Positions 6,009-13,490 of a stretch of DNA of 13,490 nucleotides are shown piece by piece. A program made the translations under genes and the position numbers. Position 1 is the first letter of the stretch, and each line of letters begins with the position of its first letter. The notes beneath the pieces are model-generated. The model was not told where the DNA came from and searched no databases. It saw only the letters and a program-made list of their open reading frames with translations. This stretch comes from HGM05190 sp964394205 (GTDB lineage Bacteria; Bacteroidota; Bacteroidia; Bacteroidales; Muribaculaceae). Where the stretch lies: the NCBI GenBank assembly GCA_964394205.1, contig CAYMVS010000061.1, positions 1 to 13,490 of the forward strand, in the 5' to 3' direction.

Positions 6009-7895
6009 ATGGAACCGCGTGACCTGTCGCTTGCTGCCGACTCTCAGGAAAGCAAGGAAGTGACTCTTAATGAGACGGTTGCCGACGCCACAAGCGACGG
6101 CGAGACCGTAATGCAACAAGTTGAAGCAACGATGACCGAGACTGAAGAGCCGGCCGTAGACACCCCTGTGGCCGCGAGCGCCACCCGCCCTCAGCCCGCC
6201 ACAAAAGAGGAAATACTCGAGGCTGCGCGCGAGCTTGCCGCCCTCGAGGCCGATGTCATTTCCAACGACGACTTGTCACGCCTCAAGCAACAATATTACG
6301 CGCTGCGTCATGAGGAGCTGCGGGCCGAGCGCGAGCAGTTTATTGCCAATGGAGGTGTGGCCGAAGATTTCGCGCCCCTGCCCGACCCCATCGAGGAGCA
6401 ACTCAAAGAGCTGCTCAACACCGTCAAGGAGAAAAAGGCAGCCCTTCGCGCCCGGCTCGAGGCCAAACGGCTCGAGGCTCTCAACCGCAAGGAGCAAATC
6501 ATCGCGCGCATCAAGGAGATGAGCGAAGACACCGACAATGTGCACCGCTACTTCCAGGAGGTCAAAGACCTTCAGGCTGAGTTCAAGGCTACCGGCGAGG
6601 TCGACGAGGCACACACTGTCACCATCTGGAAACAGTTTAACGATGCCGTCGAGCATTTCTACGACCAGCATAAGATCAACAAAGAGCTGCGCGACTATGA
6701 CTTCAAGAAAAATCTTGGAGAGAAAGAGTTGCTCTGTGACCTTGCCGAGCAGCTCGCCAACGAGCCCGATGTGATCACCGCCTTCAAGCGGCTCCAGGAG
6801 CTGCACGACAAATGGCGCGCCATCGGCCCGGTGTCAAAGGAGGTGCGCGAGGCTCTGTGGACCCGTTTTAAAGACGCGTCGACCGTCGTCAACAAGCGCT
6901 ATCAGACATTCTTTGAAGAGCGCAAGGCCCGCGAGCGTGCCAACGAAGAGGCCAAGACAGCCATCTGTGAGCGCCTCGAGCAGCTTGATTTCTCAGGCCT
7001 GACCACCTACGCCGCCTGGGATGCCATGACCGACACCATAATGAAAGCCCAGGCCGAGTGGCGCACAATTGGTTACGCCTCCAAGAAGCTCAACAACACC
7101 CTGTTTGCCCGCTTCCGTGCCGTGTGTGACAAATTTTTCACCTCAAAGGCAGAGTTTTTCAAACAGATGAAAGACACTCTGGCGGTCAATCTGGCAAAGA
7201 AAACAGCCCTTTGCGAGCAAGCCGAGGCCCTCAAGGACAGCACCGAGTGGCGCAAGACAACCGATGAGTTGATAAAGCTGCAAAAAGAGTGGAAAACAAT
7301 TGGCCCGGTTGCCAAGAAACATTCCGATGCCGTTTGGCGCCGCTTCCTGGCCGCCTGCGACAGCTTCTTTGACAACAAAAAGAAAGCAACCGGAAGCGCC
7401 AAGAAGGCCGAGCACGAGAATCTGCAGACCAAACTTGAAATCATAGAGCGCCTCAAGTCGATACCCGACGACACCCCCGGCGACGAGGCTGCGCGCTTGC
7501 TGCGCGAGGCCCAGACACAGTGGAACGCCACCGGTCACGTGCCTTTCAGCGAGAAAGACCGCGTCTATGACGCTTACCGCGAGGCCACCGCTGCCGTCAC
7601 GACAAAATTTGACCTGCGCCATCAGCGTGCACGCATGAACTCGTATAAAGAGAGCGTCAACCGCATGGCCGAGGGTGACGACAACCGCCTGTACCGCGAG
7701 CGCGAGCGACTGGTGAGAGCCTACGAGCAGCGCAAGTCGGAGCTCGCGACCTACCAAAACAACATGTCGTTTCTCAAATCGGGCTCAAAGAGCGGCGAGT
7801 CGCTCGTTCGCGAGATGCAGCGCAAGATGCAGCAGCTCCAGGAAGAGATTGAGTCTCTCAAATCAAAAATCGATTTAGTCGACTCCAAACTTTAA
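6009..7895 (+). CDS. DUF349 repeat protein (five repeats)
   Basis: A 628-residue soluble, highly charged, mostly helical protein. Residues 1-65 are acidic and low in complexity, probably disordered. A coiled-coil-like stretch (about 65-175) comes next, then five DUF349 repeats. The repeat signature is a W or F followed by a glycine two or four residues on, then W/F/Y-x-x-F/Y. Signature positions are F192, W269, W351, W428 and W505, spaced 77, 82, 77 and 77 residues. Clear examples are WRAIGPV (269-275) and WKTIGPV (428-434). The C-terminus (about 555-625) is a predicted coiled coil. No signal peptide or membrane helix is seen. The function of DUF349 is not established. Long multi-repeat versions are frequent in Bacteroidetes, and the shape suggests a scaffold or binding protein. 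It has its own promoter. Confidence 0.9.
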   Translation: MEPRDLSLAADSQESKEVTLNETVADATSDGETVMQQVEATMTETEEPAVDTPVAASATRPQPATKEEILEAARELAALEADVISNDDLSRLKQQYYALRHEELRAEREQFIANGGVAEDFAPLPDPIEEQLKELLNTVKEKKAALRARLEAKRLEALNRKEQIIARIKEMSEDTDNVHRYFQEVKDLQAEFKATGEVDEAHTVTIWKQFNDAVEHFYDQHKINKELRDYDFKKNLGEKELLCDLAEQLANEPDVITAFKRLQELHDKWRAIGPVSKEVREALWTRFKDASTVVNKRYQTFFEERKARERANEEAKTAICERLEQLDFSGLTTYAAWDAMTDTIMKAQAEWRTIGYASKKLNNTLFARFRAVCDKFFTSKAEFFKQMKDTLAVNLAKKTALCEQAEALKDSTEWRKTTDELIKLQKEWKTIGPVAKKHSDAVWRRFLAACDSFFDNKKKATGSAKKAEHENLQTKLEIIERLKSIPDDTPGDEAARLLREAQTQWNATGHVPFSEKDRVYDAYREATAAVTTKFDLRHQRARMNSYKESVNRMAEGDDNRLYRERERLVRAYEQRKSELATYQNNMSFLKSGSKSGESLVREMQRKMQQLQEEIESLKSKIDLVDSKL

Positions 7896-7910
7896 CATAC
7901 CCTGCACAGA

Positions 7911-7962
7911 CGCCCCTCGACGGCGGCAGCTATGAGACCCCTCCCGGCTGCCACGAGGGGCG
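7911..7962. terminator. GC-rich hairpin after the DUF349 gene, possible terminator
   Basis: CGCCCCTCG (7911-7919) pairs perfectly with CGAGGGGCG (7954-7962). An inner stem GGCAGC (7925-7930) pairs with GCTGCC (7947-7952), with a 5-base bulge on one side and a single base on the other. It begins 16 bp after the DUF349 stop. No T tract follows on either strand, so it is not a textbook intrinsic terminator. It may end or stabilise the upstream transcript. Confidence 0.4.
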
Positions 7963-8063
7963 GCTGACTGTTGGTGTGTGGCCGCCCCCGCCGCCGCTGT
8001 GCCATCCCCCCATCCCTCAACCTGCGTTTGCTCCCTCTCCATCACCTACGGTTTAGCAATACC

Positions 8064-9458
8064 ATGACAAGAACCATCAGCAAAGGACGATACGGAAAAT
8101 ACATCCAGAACATATTGACACTGTGTGACTTCATAGTGCTCAACATCGTTTTTTTTGCCGTGTCATTCGTATGTCCCGACCTTGTCGAGGTCAGGCCGCG
8201 ACTGATATGGCTTCTTGCCAACATCGCCTACCTGCCGGTGGTCTGGATACTTGGAGGCACCCACCGCGCCCGCGCCATCCCCATGCACCACGTGCTTTTC
8301 AACTCGCTCAAAGGAGTGGCGTTTCACGCGATGGTGTTTATCTCGCTGCTGTTTTTCCTGCAGTTTGAAGTCATCAGGTGGCAGACTCTCGCCGTCTTTT
8401 ACGCGACGATGCTCGTTGTGTTTCCAATGTGGTGGAGCGCCACGCGCATGGCCATCAAACTGCTCAGGCGCAGGGGGTACAACTTTTGTCGCGTCATCAT
8501 CATCGGCACGGGCACGACAGCCGTGCGCCTGTATCAGGAGCTGCTCAACGACGCCGGTTTCGGCTATCGCGTGATAGGATTTTTTGACGACGGGTGTCCG
8601 CCCGACTTTCCGCGCCCCGACCTTTATCGCGGCACAGTTGACCAGGTCAACGACTTCATGCACCACAACGATGTCGATGAGGTGTTTTACACCCTCTCGG
8701 GCACCAACGACGAGGCTCTCAGGAGCACCCTCCATGCCGCCGACGCCAATGTTGTCAAATTCTATTATGTGCCACAGATAAGCCGCTATCTTGCCCGCGG
8801 TTTCAACCTGCGGTCGATGGGGTCGGTGCCCATCCTGTCGGTTCGCGACACCCCTCTGTCGTTGCTTCACAACGCGGCCCTTAAGCGACTGTTTGACATC
8901 GGTTTCTCGTCGGTAGCACTGCTGTTTTCACCCATCATATTCATCCCCGTGGCCATCGCCATCAAGCTGTCGTCGCCCGGCCCCGTCTTTTTCAAGCAAA
9001 AAAGGACAGGCTACATGGGGCGCGACTTTTTATGCTGGAAGTTTCGGACGATGCGCGTCAACGATGCCTCAAACAGCAGCCAGACCAAGCGCGACGACCC
9101 CCGCAAGACGCGCGTGGGCGACTTCCTGCGCCGCTCGAGCATTGATGAGCTGCCACAGTTTATCAACGTCTTCCTGGGCGACATGTCAATCGTCGGGCCC
9201 CGCCCCCACATGCTGCGCGACACGGCCGACTACTCGGCGCTGATCGACAGGTATATGGTTCGCCACTTCATCAAACCGGGCATCACCGGCTGGGCCCAGG
9301 TGAACGGCTACCGCGGCGCCACCGACGAGCTTTGGAAGATGGAGAAACGTGTCGAGCACGACGTGTGGTACAGCGAGCACTGGTCATTCCTGCTCGACAT
9401 CAAGATTATTATAAGGACAATCCTCAACGCCATTCAGGGCGAAAAAAATGCCTTTTGA
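8064..9458 (+). CDS. Undecaprenyl-phosphate sugar-1-phosphate transferase (WcaJ/CpsE type)
   Basis: A 464-residue polyisoprenyl-phosphate hexose-1-phosphate transferase of normal length. It starts the assembly of a surface polysaccharide by moving a sugar phosphate (often glucose-1-P) from a UDP-sugar to undecaprenyl phosphate at the inner membrane. Four N-terminal membrane segments lie at about 19-37, 47-65, 85-102 and 108-125. A Rossmann-like domain follows (FCRVIIIGTG at 141-150, to about 265), then a membrane segment at about 281-301 and the catalytic sugar transferase domain (274-464). The domain contains KFRTM (326-330), the catalytic D361-E362 pair (in SSIDELPQ), PRP (379-381) and PGITGWAQVNGYRG (405-418). 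The frame is open from a TTG at 7971, but the added 31 residues are basic and low in complexity, and the ATG at 8064 begins the conserved part. The SGNH hydrolase starts 2 bp after its stop, indicating an operon. No other glycan genes are nearby. Confidence 0.93.
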   Translation: MTRTISKGRYGKYIQNILTLCDFIVLNIVFFAVSFVCPDLVEVRPRLIWLLANIAYLPVVWILGGTHRARAIPMHHVLFNSLKGVAFHAMVFISLLFFLQFEVIRWQTLAVFYATMLVVFPMWWSATRMAIKLLRRRGYNFCRVIIIGTGTTAVRLYQELLNDAGFGYRVIGFFDDGCPPDFPRPDLYRGTVDQVNDFMHHNDVDEVFYTLSGTNDEALRSTLHAADANVVKFYYVPQISRYLARGFNLRSMGSVPILSVRDTPLSLLHNAALKRLFDIGFSSVALLFSPIIFIPVAIAIKLSSPGPVFFKQKRTGYMGRDFLCWKFRTMRVNDASNSSQTKRDDPRKTRVGDFLRRSSIDELPQFINVFLGDMSIVGPRPHMLRDTADYSALIDRYMVRHFIKPGITGWAQVNGYRGATDELWKMEKRVEHDVWYSEHWSFLLDIKIIIRTILNAIQGEKNAF

Positions 9459-9460
9459 AC

Positions 9461-10267
9461 ATGAAAGCCAGGCTGTTTTCACTTTTGTTATGTTTGCTCG
9501 TGCTGATTCCCGCGTCGCCACAGGGTCTCGTTCACCCCTGGGCGGGCAAGCGCGTTGCCTATCTGGGCGACTCCATCACCGACCCCAAACACAAAGCCGC
9601 CAAGACAAAATACTGGGGCTGGCTTGAGCAATGGCTCGGAATCACGCCATACGTCTACGGTGTCAGCGGCAGGCAGTGGAGCGACATCCCGCGACAAACG
9701 GGCAAACTCAAGGCCGAGCATGGCGATGATGTCGACGCCATCATCATCCTCATGGGGACCAACGACTACAACAACGCCGTGCCCATTGGACAATGGTTTG
9801 AGGAGAAGGTTGAAGATGTTGACTATGGCCACCGATACTCCAAGCGCACCGAGAGCCGGCCGCGCCGTCACCTGTCGATGGACGGGAGCACCTACCGCGG
9901 CCGCATCAACATTGCCCTCGACTCGCTCAAACGCACCTATCCCGACAAACAGATTGTCTTGCTGACACCACTCCATCGCGGAGGTTTCTATCACAGCGAT
10001 ACCAACTGGCAAGTGCCCGAAGACTACATGAACCGCTGTGGCGAGTATCTGGACGCCTACGTGGAGGCTGTCATCGAGGCCGGCAGGGTTTGGGCCGTGC
10101 CCGTCATCGACCTCAGCTCATTATCAGGGCTTTATCCCATGATTGACGCCCACGGAGCATATTTCAACGACCCTGCCACCGACCTGTTGCACCCCAACGA
10201 CACCGGCCATCGCCGCATGGCCTCCACCCTGCAGCAGCAGCTGCTCGCGCTACCCTGCACATTCTGA
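9461..10267 (+). CDS. Secreted SGNH/GDSL-family hydrolase
   Basis: A 268-residue protein. Residues 1 to about 22 form a signal peptide (MKAR, a leucine-rich core, then PASPQG). The SGNH blocks are all visible: block I VAYLGDSITD with nucleophile S38, block II GVSGRQW with G70, block III MGTNDY with N101, and block V DLLHPNDTGH with D241 and H244. The catalytic triad should be S38-D241-H244. The family removes acetyl or other acyl groups from glycans, lipids or small esters in the periplasm or outside the cell. The insert at about 112-145 is long and charged. The frame is open upstream to 9332 inside the previous gene, but only the ATG at 9461 gives a signal peptide. Position 2 bp after the sugar transferase suggests a glycan substrate, which is inference. 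Confidence 0.9.
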   Translation: MKARLFSLLLCLLVLIPASPQGLVHPWAGKRVAYLGDSITDPKHKAAKTKYWGWLEQWLGITPYVYGVSGRQWSDIPRQTGKLKAEHGDDVDAIIILMGTNDYNNAVPIGQWFEEKVEDVDYGHRYSKRTESRPRRHLSMDGSTYRGRINIALDSLKRTYPDKQIVLLTPLHRGGFYHSDTNWQVPEDYMNRCGEYLDAYVEAVIEAGRVWAVPVIDLSSLSGLYPMIDAHGAYFNDPATDLLHPNDTGHRRMASTLQQQLLALPCTF

Positions 10268-10314
10268 TCAAGCGCAAGCATCAAATCCAAACATCCGAAA
10301 TTGACAGGTGTGGC

Positions 10315-10332
10315 GGCTATATTGGCTATATT
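10315..10332 (+). repeat. Tandem 9-bp repeat upstream of the carA promoter
   Basis: GGCTATATT occurs twice in direct succession (10315-10323 and 10324-10332), ending 12 bp before the -33 box of the carA promoter. The repeat length is close to one helical turn, so a regulator could bind both copies on nearly the same face. It could also be a chance slippage duplication. Confidence 0.45.
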
Positions 10333-10344
10333 GTGCAGCAACGC

Positions 10345-10375
10345 TTTGCAGTGTCATGAATAATTTGTAATTTTG
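10345..10375 (+). promoter_or_regulatory. Consensus promoter of carAB
   Basis: TTTG (10345-10348), exactly 19 bp, then TAATTTTG (10368-10375) is a full match to the Bacteroidetes housekeeping consensus. Initiation would fall near 10382, giving a leader of about 49 bases to the carA ATG at 10431. An alternative ATG at 10389 would leave only a few bases of leader. Confidence 0.8.
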
Positions 10376-10430
10376 CACGGTTTCCCTGATGAATGGGGTC
10401 ACCGCCTCACTTACAAACCAATCATTAATC

Positions 10431-11504
10431 ATGCGCAATCATCGCCGAGCTGTCTTGCTGCTTGAAGACGGCACCCGCTTTGAGGGAAAATCATTCGGCC
10501 ACGAGTCATCGACAGCCGGAGAAGTTGTTTTCAACACCGCCATGACCGGTTACCCGGAGAGTCTCACCGACCCCTCCTATCGCGGTCAGATTCTTGTCAC
10601 CACCTATCCATTGCTCGGCAACTACGGCGTGCCCCCGCGCCGTGAGAAAGACGACGTGAGCGAGTATTATGAGAGTGACTCGATCCACTGCCGCGCCATC
10701 ATAGCTCAAGACTATTCGTTTGTCCACAGCCACTGGCAGGCCGACCGCTCGCTGGCCCAATGGCTCGAGGAGGAAAAGGTGCCCGGCGTGTTTGGCATCG
10801 ACACCCGCGCGCTGACCAAACACCTGCGCGAGCACGGCTCGATGCTCGGCAAGATTCTGATCGAGGGCACCGACCAGGATATCGACTTTTATGACCCCAA
10901 CAAGGAGAATCTTGTGGCCGAGGTGTCGTGTAAAGAGGTCGAGACCCACGGCGACGGCGACAAAACTGTCGTGTTGGTCGACCTTGGTGTCAAGCACAAC
11001 ATCATCCGCTGCCTGACACGCCGCGGTGTCAAGGTGATACGCGTGCCGTGGGATTATGACTTCACAACCATCCCCTACGACGGTCTTTTCCTGTCAAACG
11101 GTCCCGGCAACCCCGACATGGCCGAGAAAACGGTAGAGCACCTGCGCAAGGCGCTGGCGCTCGGCAAGCCCATCTGTGGCATCTGCATGGGCAATCAGCT
11201 GCTTGCCAAAGCCGCCGGGGCAAAGACCTACAAGCTCAAATATGGTCACCGCAGCCACAATCAGCCGGTGCGCCGCGCCGGCACTGACCTTTGTTATGTG
11301 ACCTCACAGAACCATGGCTTTGCCGTCGACGGCAACACCCTGCCGGCCGAGTGGGAGCCGCTGTTTATCAACATGAACGACGGCACAAACGAGGGCATAC
11401 GCCACCGCTCGCTCCCCTATTTCTCGGCCCAGTTCCACCCCGAGGCGTCATCGGGACCCAAAGACACCGAGTTTTTCTTTGACGAGTTTATCGCCATGCT
11501 GTAA
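10431..11504 (+). CDS. carA: Carbamoyl-phosphate synthase small (glutaminase) subunit
   Basis: A 357-residue subunit that hydrolyses glutamine and passes ammonia to CarB for carbamoyl phosphate, the precursor of pyrimidines and arginine. The N-terminal CarA domain (about 5-140) holds the GEVVFNTAMTGYPESLTDPSY signature in two parts (GEVVFNTAMTGY at 30-41, then PESLTDPSY). The class I glutamine amidotransferase domain (about 178-355) has nucleophile C252 in ICGICMGNQL, with H336 and E338 in QFHPEASSGP, so the triad is complete. An in-frame ATG at 10389 would add 14 residues. The ATG at 10431 begins the conserved MRNHRRAVLLLEDG and leaves room for a leader after the promoter, so it is preferred. 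carB follows after 44 bp, clearly as one operon. Confidence 0.96.
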   Translation: MRNHRRAVLLLEDGTRFEGKSFGHESSTAGEVVFNTAMTGYPESLTDPSYRGQILVTTYPLLGNYGVPPRREKDDVSEYYESDSIHCRAIIAQDYSFVHSHWQADRSLAQWLEEEKVPGVFGIDTRALTKHLREHGSMLGKILIEGTDQDIDFYDPNKENLVAEVSCKEVETHGDGDKTVVLVDLGVKHNIIRCLTRRGVKVIRVPWDYDFTTIPYDGLFLSNGPGNPDMAEKTVEHLRKALALGKPICGICMGNQLLAKAAGAKTYKLKYGHRSHNQPVRRAGTDLCYVTSQNHGFAVDGNTLPAEWEPLFINMNDGTNEGIRHRSLPYFSAQFHPEASSGPKDTEFFFDEFIAML

Positions 11505-11548
11505 TCATTCCTCAATTTCATCACATCCCCCCTTTATTTATTGCACCA

Positions 11549-13490
11549 ATGAATCAAGAGAATATCAAGAAAGTGCTCCTCCTGGGCAGCGGCGCCCTGA
11601 AAATCGGCGAGGCCGGCGAGTTTGACTATTCAGGGTCACAGGCCCTGAAGGCGATGAAAGAGGAAGGCATCGAGACAGTGCTCATCAATCCCAACATCGC
11701 GACAGTTCAGACCTCCGAGGGATTTGCCGACAAGATTTATTTCCTTCCCGTCACCCCCTACTTTGTCGAGAAGGTCATCGCCCGCGAGCGTCCCGACGGC
11801 ATCCTGCTCGCTTTCGGCGGCCAGACAGCACTCAACTGTGGTGTCAAACTATATGAGAACAAGACACTTGAAAAATATAACGTCAAGGTGCTCGGCACCC
11901 CGGTGCAAGCCATCATGGACACCGAAGACCGCGAGCTGTTTGTCAAAAAGCTCGACGAGATTGACGTAAAGACTATAAAGAGCGAGGCCGTCAACACCGT
12001 CGACGACGCCCTCAAGGCCGCCGGCCATTTAGGATACCCGGTGATCGTGCGCGCCGCCTACGCCTTAGGCGGCCTCGGCAGCGGTTTCTGTGACAACGAG
12101 CAAGAGCTCATCGACCTGGCCTCAAAGGCGCTTTCGTTCTCGCCCCAGGTGCTCGTCGAGAAGTCGCTTAAGGGTTGGAAAGAGGTTGAATATGAAGTGG
12201 TTCGCGACCGTTATGACAACTGCATCACGGTTTGCAACATGGAGAATTTTGACCCCTTAGGTATCCACACCGGCGAGAGCATCGTGGTGGCCCCGTCACA
12301 GACGCTGTCAAACGAAGACTACCACTACCTGCGCAAACTGGCCATCAAGATCATACGCCACGTTGGCATCGTTGGCGAGTGTAACGTGCAGTATGCCTTT
12401 GACCCCGAGTCGATGGACTATCGCGTGATCGAGGTCAACGCCCGCCTGAGCCGCTCGTCGGCCCTCGCCTCCAAGGCCACCGGCTACCCCCTCGCTTTTG
12501 TGGCAGCCAAATTGGGTCTTGGCTATGGCCTCTTTGACCTCAAAAACTCGGTCACCAAGGTGACCTCGGCTTTCTTTGAGCCGGCGCTCGACTACATCGT
12601 CTGCAAGATACCGCGCTGGGACCTGGGCAAATTCCACAACGTGCGCCGCGAGATCGGCTCGTCGATGAAATCGGTCGGCGAGGTGATGGCCATCGGCCGC
12701 ACCTTTGAGGAGGTCATTCAGAAGAGCCTGCGCATGATTGGCCAGGGGATGCACGGTTTCACCGGCAACCGCGACTTCAAGATCGACAATATCGACAAGG
12801 CGCTTGCCGAGCCTACCGACAAGCGCATCTTTGTGATTGCCAAGGCATTGCAGGAGGGTTACAGCGTGGAGCACATCCATGAGCTGACAAAGATTGACCG
12901 TTGGTTTCTCTACCGCCTGCAAAACATCGTGACCACCTCGCGCGAGCTTGAAGAGTTTGACAGCCTCGAGTCGCTTCCCGACGAGCTTCTGCACCAGGCC
13001 AAGCGACAGGGTTTCAGCGACTTCCAGGTGGCCCGCGCCATCTTCAAGGATAACATGGCCGAGTGTGGTGCCGCCAACTCGGCCGACAAGGTCAGACAAC
13101 ACCGCGTTGGCCGCGGCATCTTGCCCGTTGTCAAGCAGATCGACACACTTGCCGCCGAGTATCCCGCCCAGACCAACTATCTGTATCTGACCTACAACGG
13201 CTCGACCAACGATGTGGACTATCTGCATGACCACCGCTCGATAGTCGTGCTCGGCTCGGGCGCCTACCGCATAGGCAGCTCGGTAGAGTTTGACTGGTGC
13301 TCGGTCAACGCCTTGATGACAGTCAAAAAGCAGGGTTGGCGCTCGGTGATGATAAACTATAACCCCGAGACGGTGTCGACCGACTATGATATGTGTGACC
13401 GTCTCTACTTTGACGAGCTCACCTACGAGCGTGTCATGGACATCCTCGACCTCGAGCAGCCGCGCGGCACGATTCTCTCGGTTGGCGGAC
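11549..13490 (+). CDS. carB: Carbamoyl-phosphate synthase large subunit, 5' part (runs off window)
   Basis: The reading frame is open from ATG 11549 to the window edge: 647 codons of an expected 1070 or so. The first synthetase half is complete. It has a pre-ATP-grasp domain (about 7-120, with GEFDYSGSQA at 23-32 and GGQTALNCG at 90-98) and an ATP-grasp domain with the glycine-rich loop YALGGLGSGF (171-180). The metal and nucleotide region IEVNARLSRSSALASKATGY spans 294-313. The oligomerisation part follows, and the second half begins at about residue 564 (VVLGSGAYRIGSSVEFDW). This first half makes carboxyphosphate from bicarbonate and ATP and then carbamate. The second half, mostly outside the window, phosphorylates carbamate. 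Many residues match the eukaryotic CAD type rather than E. coli CarB. It is cotranscribed with carA from the promoter at 10345-10375. The 44-bp spacer shows no Shine-Dalgarno site. Confidence 0.96.
   Translation, partial: MNQENIKKVLLLGSGALKIGEAGEFDYSGSQALKAMKEEGIETVLINPNIATVQTSEGFADKIYFLPVTPYFVEKVIARERPDGILLAFGGQTALNCGVKLYENKTLEKYNVKVLGTPVQAIMDTEDRELFVKKLDEIDVKTIKSEAVNTVDDALKAAGHLGYPVIVRAAYALGGLGSGFCDNEQELIDLASKALSFSPQVLVEKSLKGWKEVEYEVVRDRYDNCITVCNMENFDPLGIHTGESIVVAPSQTLSNEDYHYLRKLAIKIIRHVGIVGECNVQYAFDPESMDYRVIEVNARLSRSSALASKATGYPLAFVAAKLGLGYGLFDLKNSVTKVTSAFFEPALDYIVCKIPRWDLGKFHNVRREIGSSMKSVGEVMAIGRTFEEVIQKSLRMIGQGMHGFTGNRDFKIDNIDKALAEPTDKRIFVIAKALQEGYSVEHIHELTKIDRWFLYRLQNIVTTSRELEEFDSLESLPDELLHQAKRQGFSDFQVARAIFKDNMAECGAANSADKVRQHRVGRGILPVVKQIDTLAAEYPAQTNYLYLTYNGSTNDVDYLHDHRSIVVLGSGAYRIGSSVEFDWCSVNALMTVKKQGWRSVMINYNPETVSTDYDMCDRLYFDELTYERVMDILDLEQPRGTILSVGG

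Noticed and set aside
8023..8057. TTTG and TACGGTTT as a promoter for the sugar transferase
   Set aside because: The second box does not match TAnnTTTG in register and the spacing is too short, so it is not listed as a feature.
7971..8063. TTG-started N-terminal extension of the sugar transferase
   Set aside because: The 31 added residues are low-complexity and basic. The family's N-terminus with the first membrane segment fits the ATG at 8064.
9332..9460. Upstream in-frame start for the SGNH hydrolase inside the sugar transferase gene
   Set aside because: It would bury the signal peptide 43 residues into the protein. The ATG at 9461 sits 2 bp after the previous stop and gives a normal secretion signal.
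12308..13234. 308-codon minus-strand frame inside carB
   Set aside because: Antisense to highly conserved CarB sequence, with no domain. It is open only because of codon bias in carB.

Overview
This window is a stretch of ordinary chromosome from a member of the Bacteroidota, most likely order Bacteroidales and possibly a Muribaculaceae-like lineage. The genus-level guess is inference only. The phylum call rests on several observations. Promoters fit the Bacteroidetes sigma-ABfrA pattern (TTTG, 19-20 bp, TAnnTTTG), best upstream of tRNA-Lys and carA. No Shine-Dalgarno-like sites precede the genes, and translation starts sit in A-rich leaders instead. The protein families are typical of the phylum: long YfhO, multi-DUF349 protein, the RNISKN-type HU, a HGIHSPF-type methyltransferase relative and a CAD-like CarB. 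Genes are GC-rich and intergenic regions are AT-rich.

Layout, left to right. A tRNA-Lys(CTT) lies on the minus strand with its own promoter. A plus-strand, translationally coupled run follows: yfhO (large membrane protein), a shrunken methyltransferase-like protein, and xerD (tyrosine recombinase). Both junctions are ATGA start/stop overlaps. A minus-strand GNAT acetyltransferase converges on xerD with only 4 bp between stop codons. It is divergent from an HU gene, and the shared spacer carries a promoter element in each direction. HU is followed 15 bp later by a small MerR-type regulator. A five-repeat DUF349 protein then has its own promoter. After a GC-rich hairpin come a polyprenyl-phosphate sugar-phosphate transferase and a secreted SGNH hydrolase, which look like a two-gene operon for surface glycan work. 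The window ends with carA and the first 60% or so of carB, encoding carbamoyl-phosphate synthetase for pyrimidines and arginine, behind a consensus promoter.

No mobile element, CRISPR array, prophage, defence island or obvious novel multi-gene system is visible. The most notable points are: the methyltransferase-like protein that has lost its SAM-binding core but keeps both ends of the family; the strong resemblance of CarB to eukaryotic CAD-type synthetase rather than to the E. coli enzyme; the HU whose DNA-intercalating proline is replaced; an isolated initiating sugar transferase paired with an SGNH hydrolase; and a tandem 9-bp repeat just upstream of the carA promoter.
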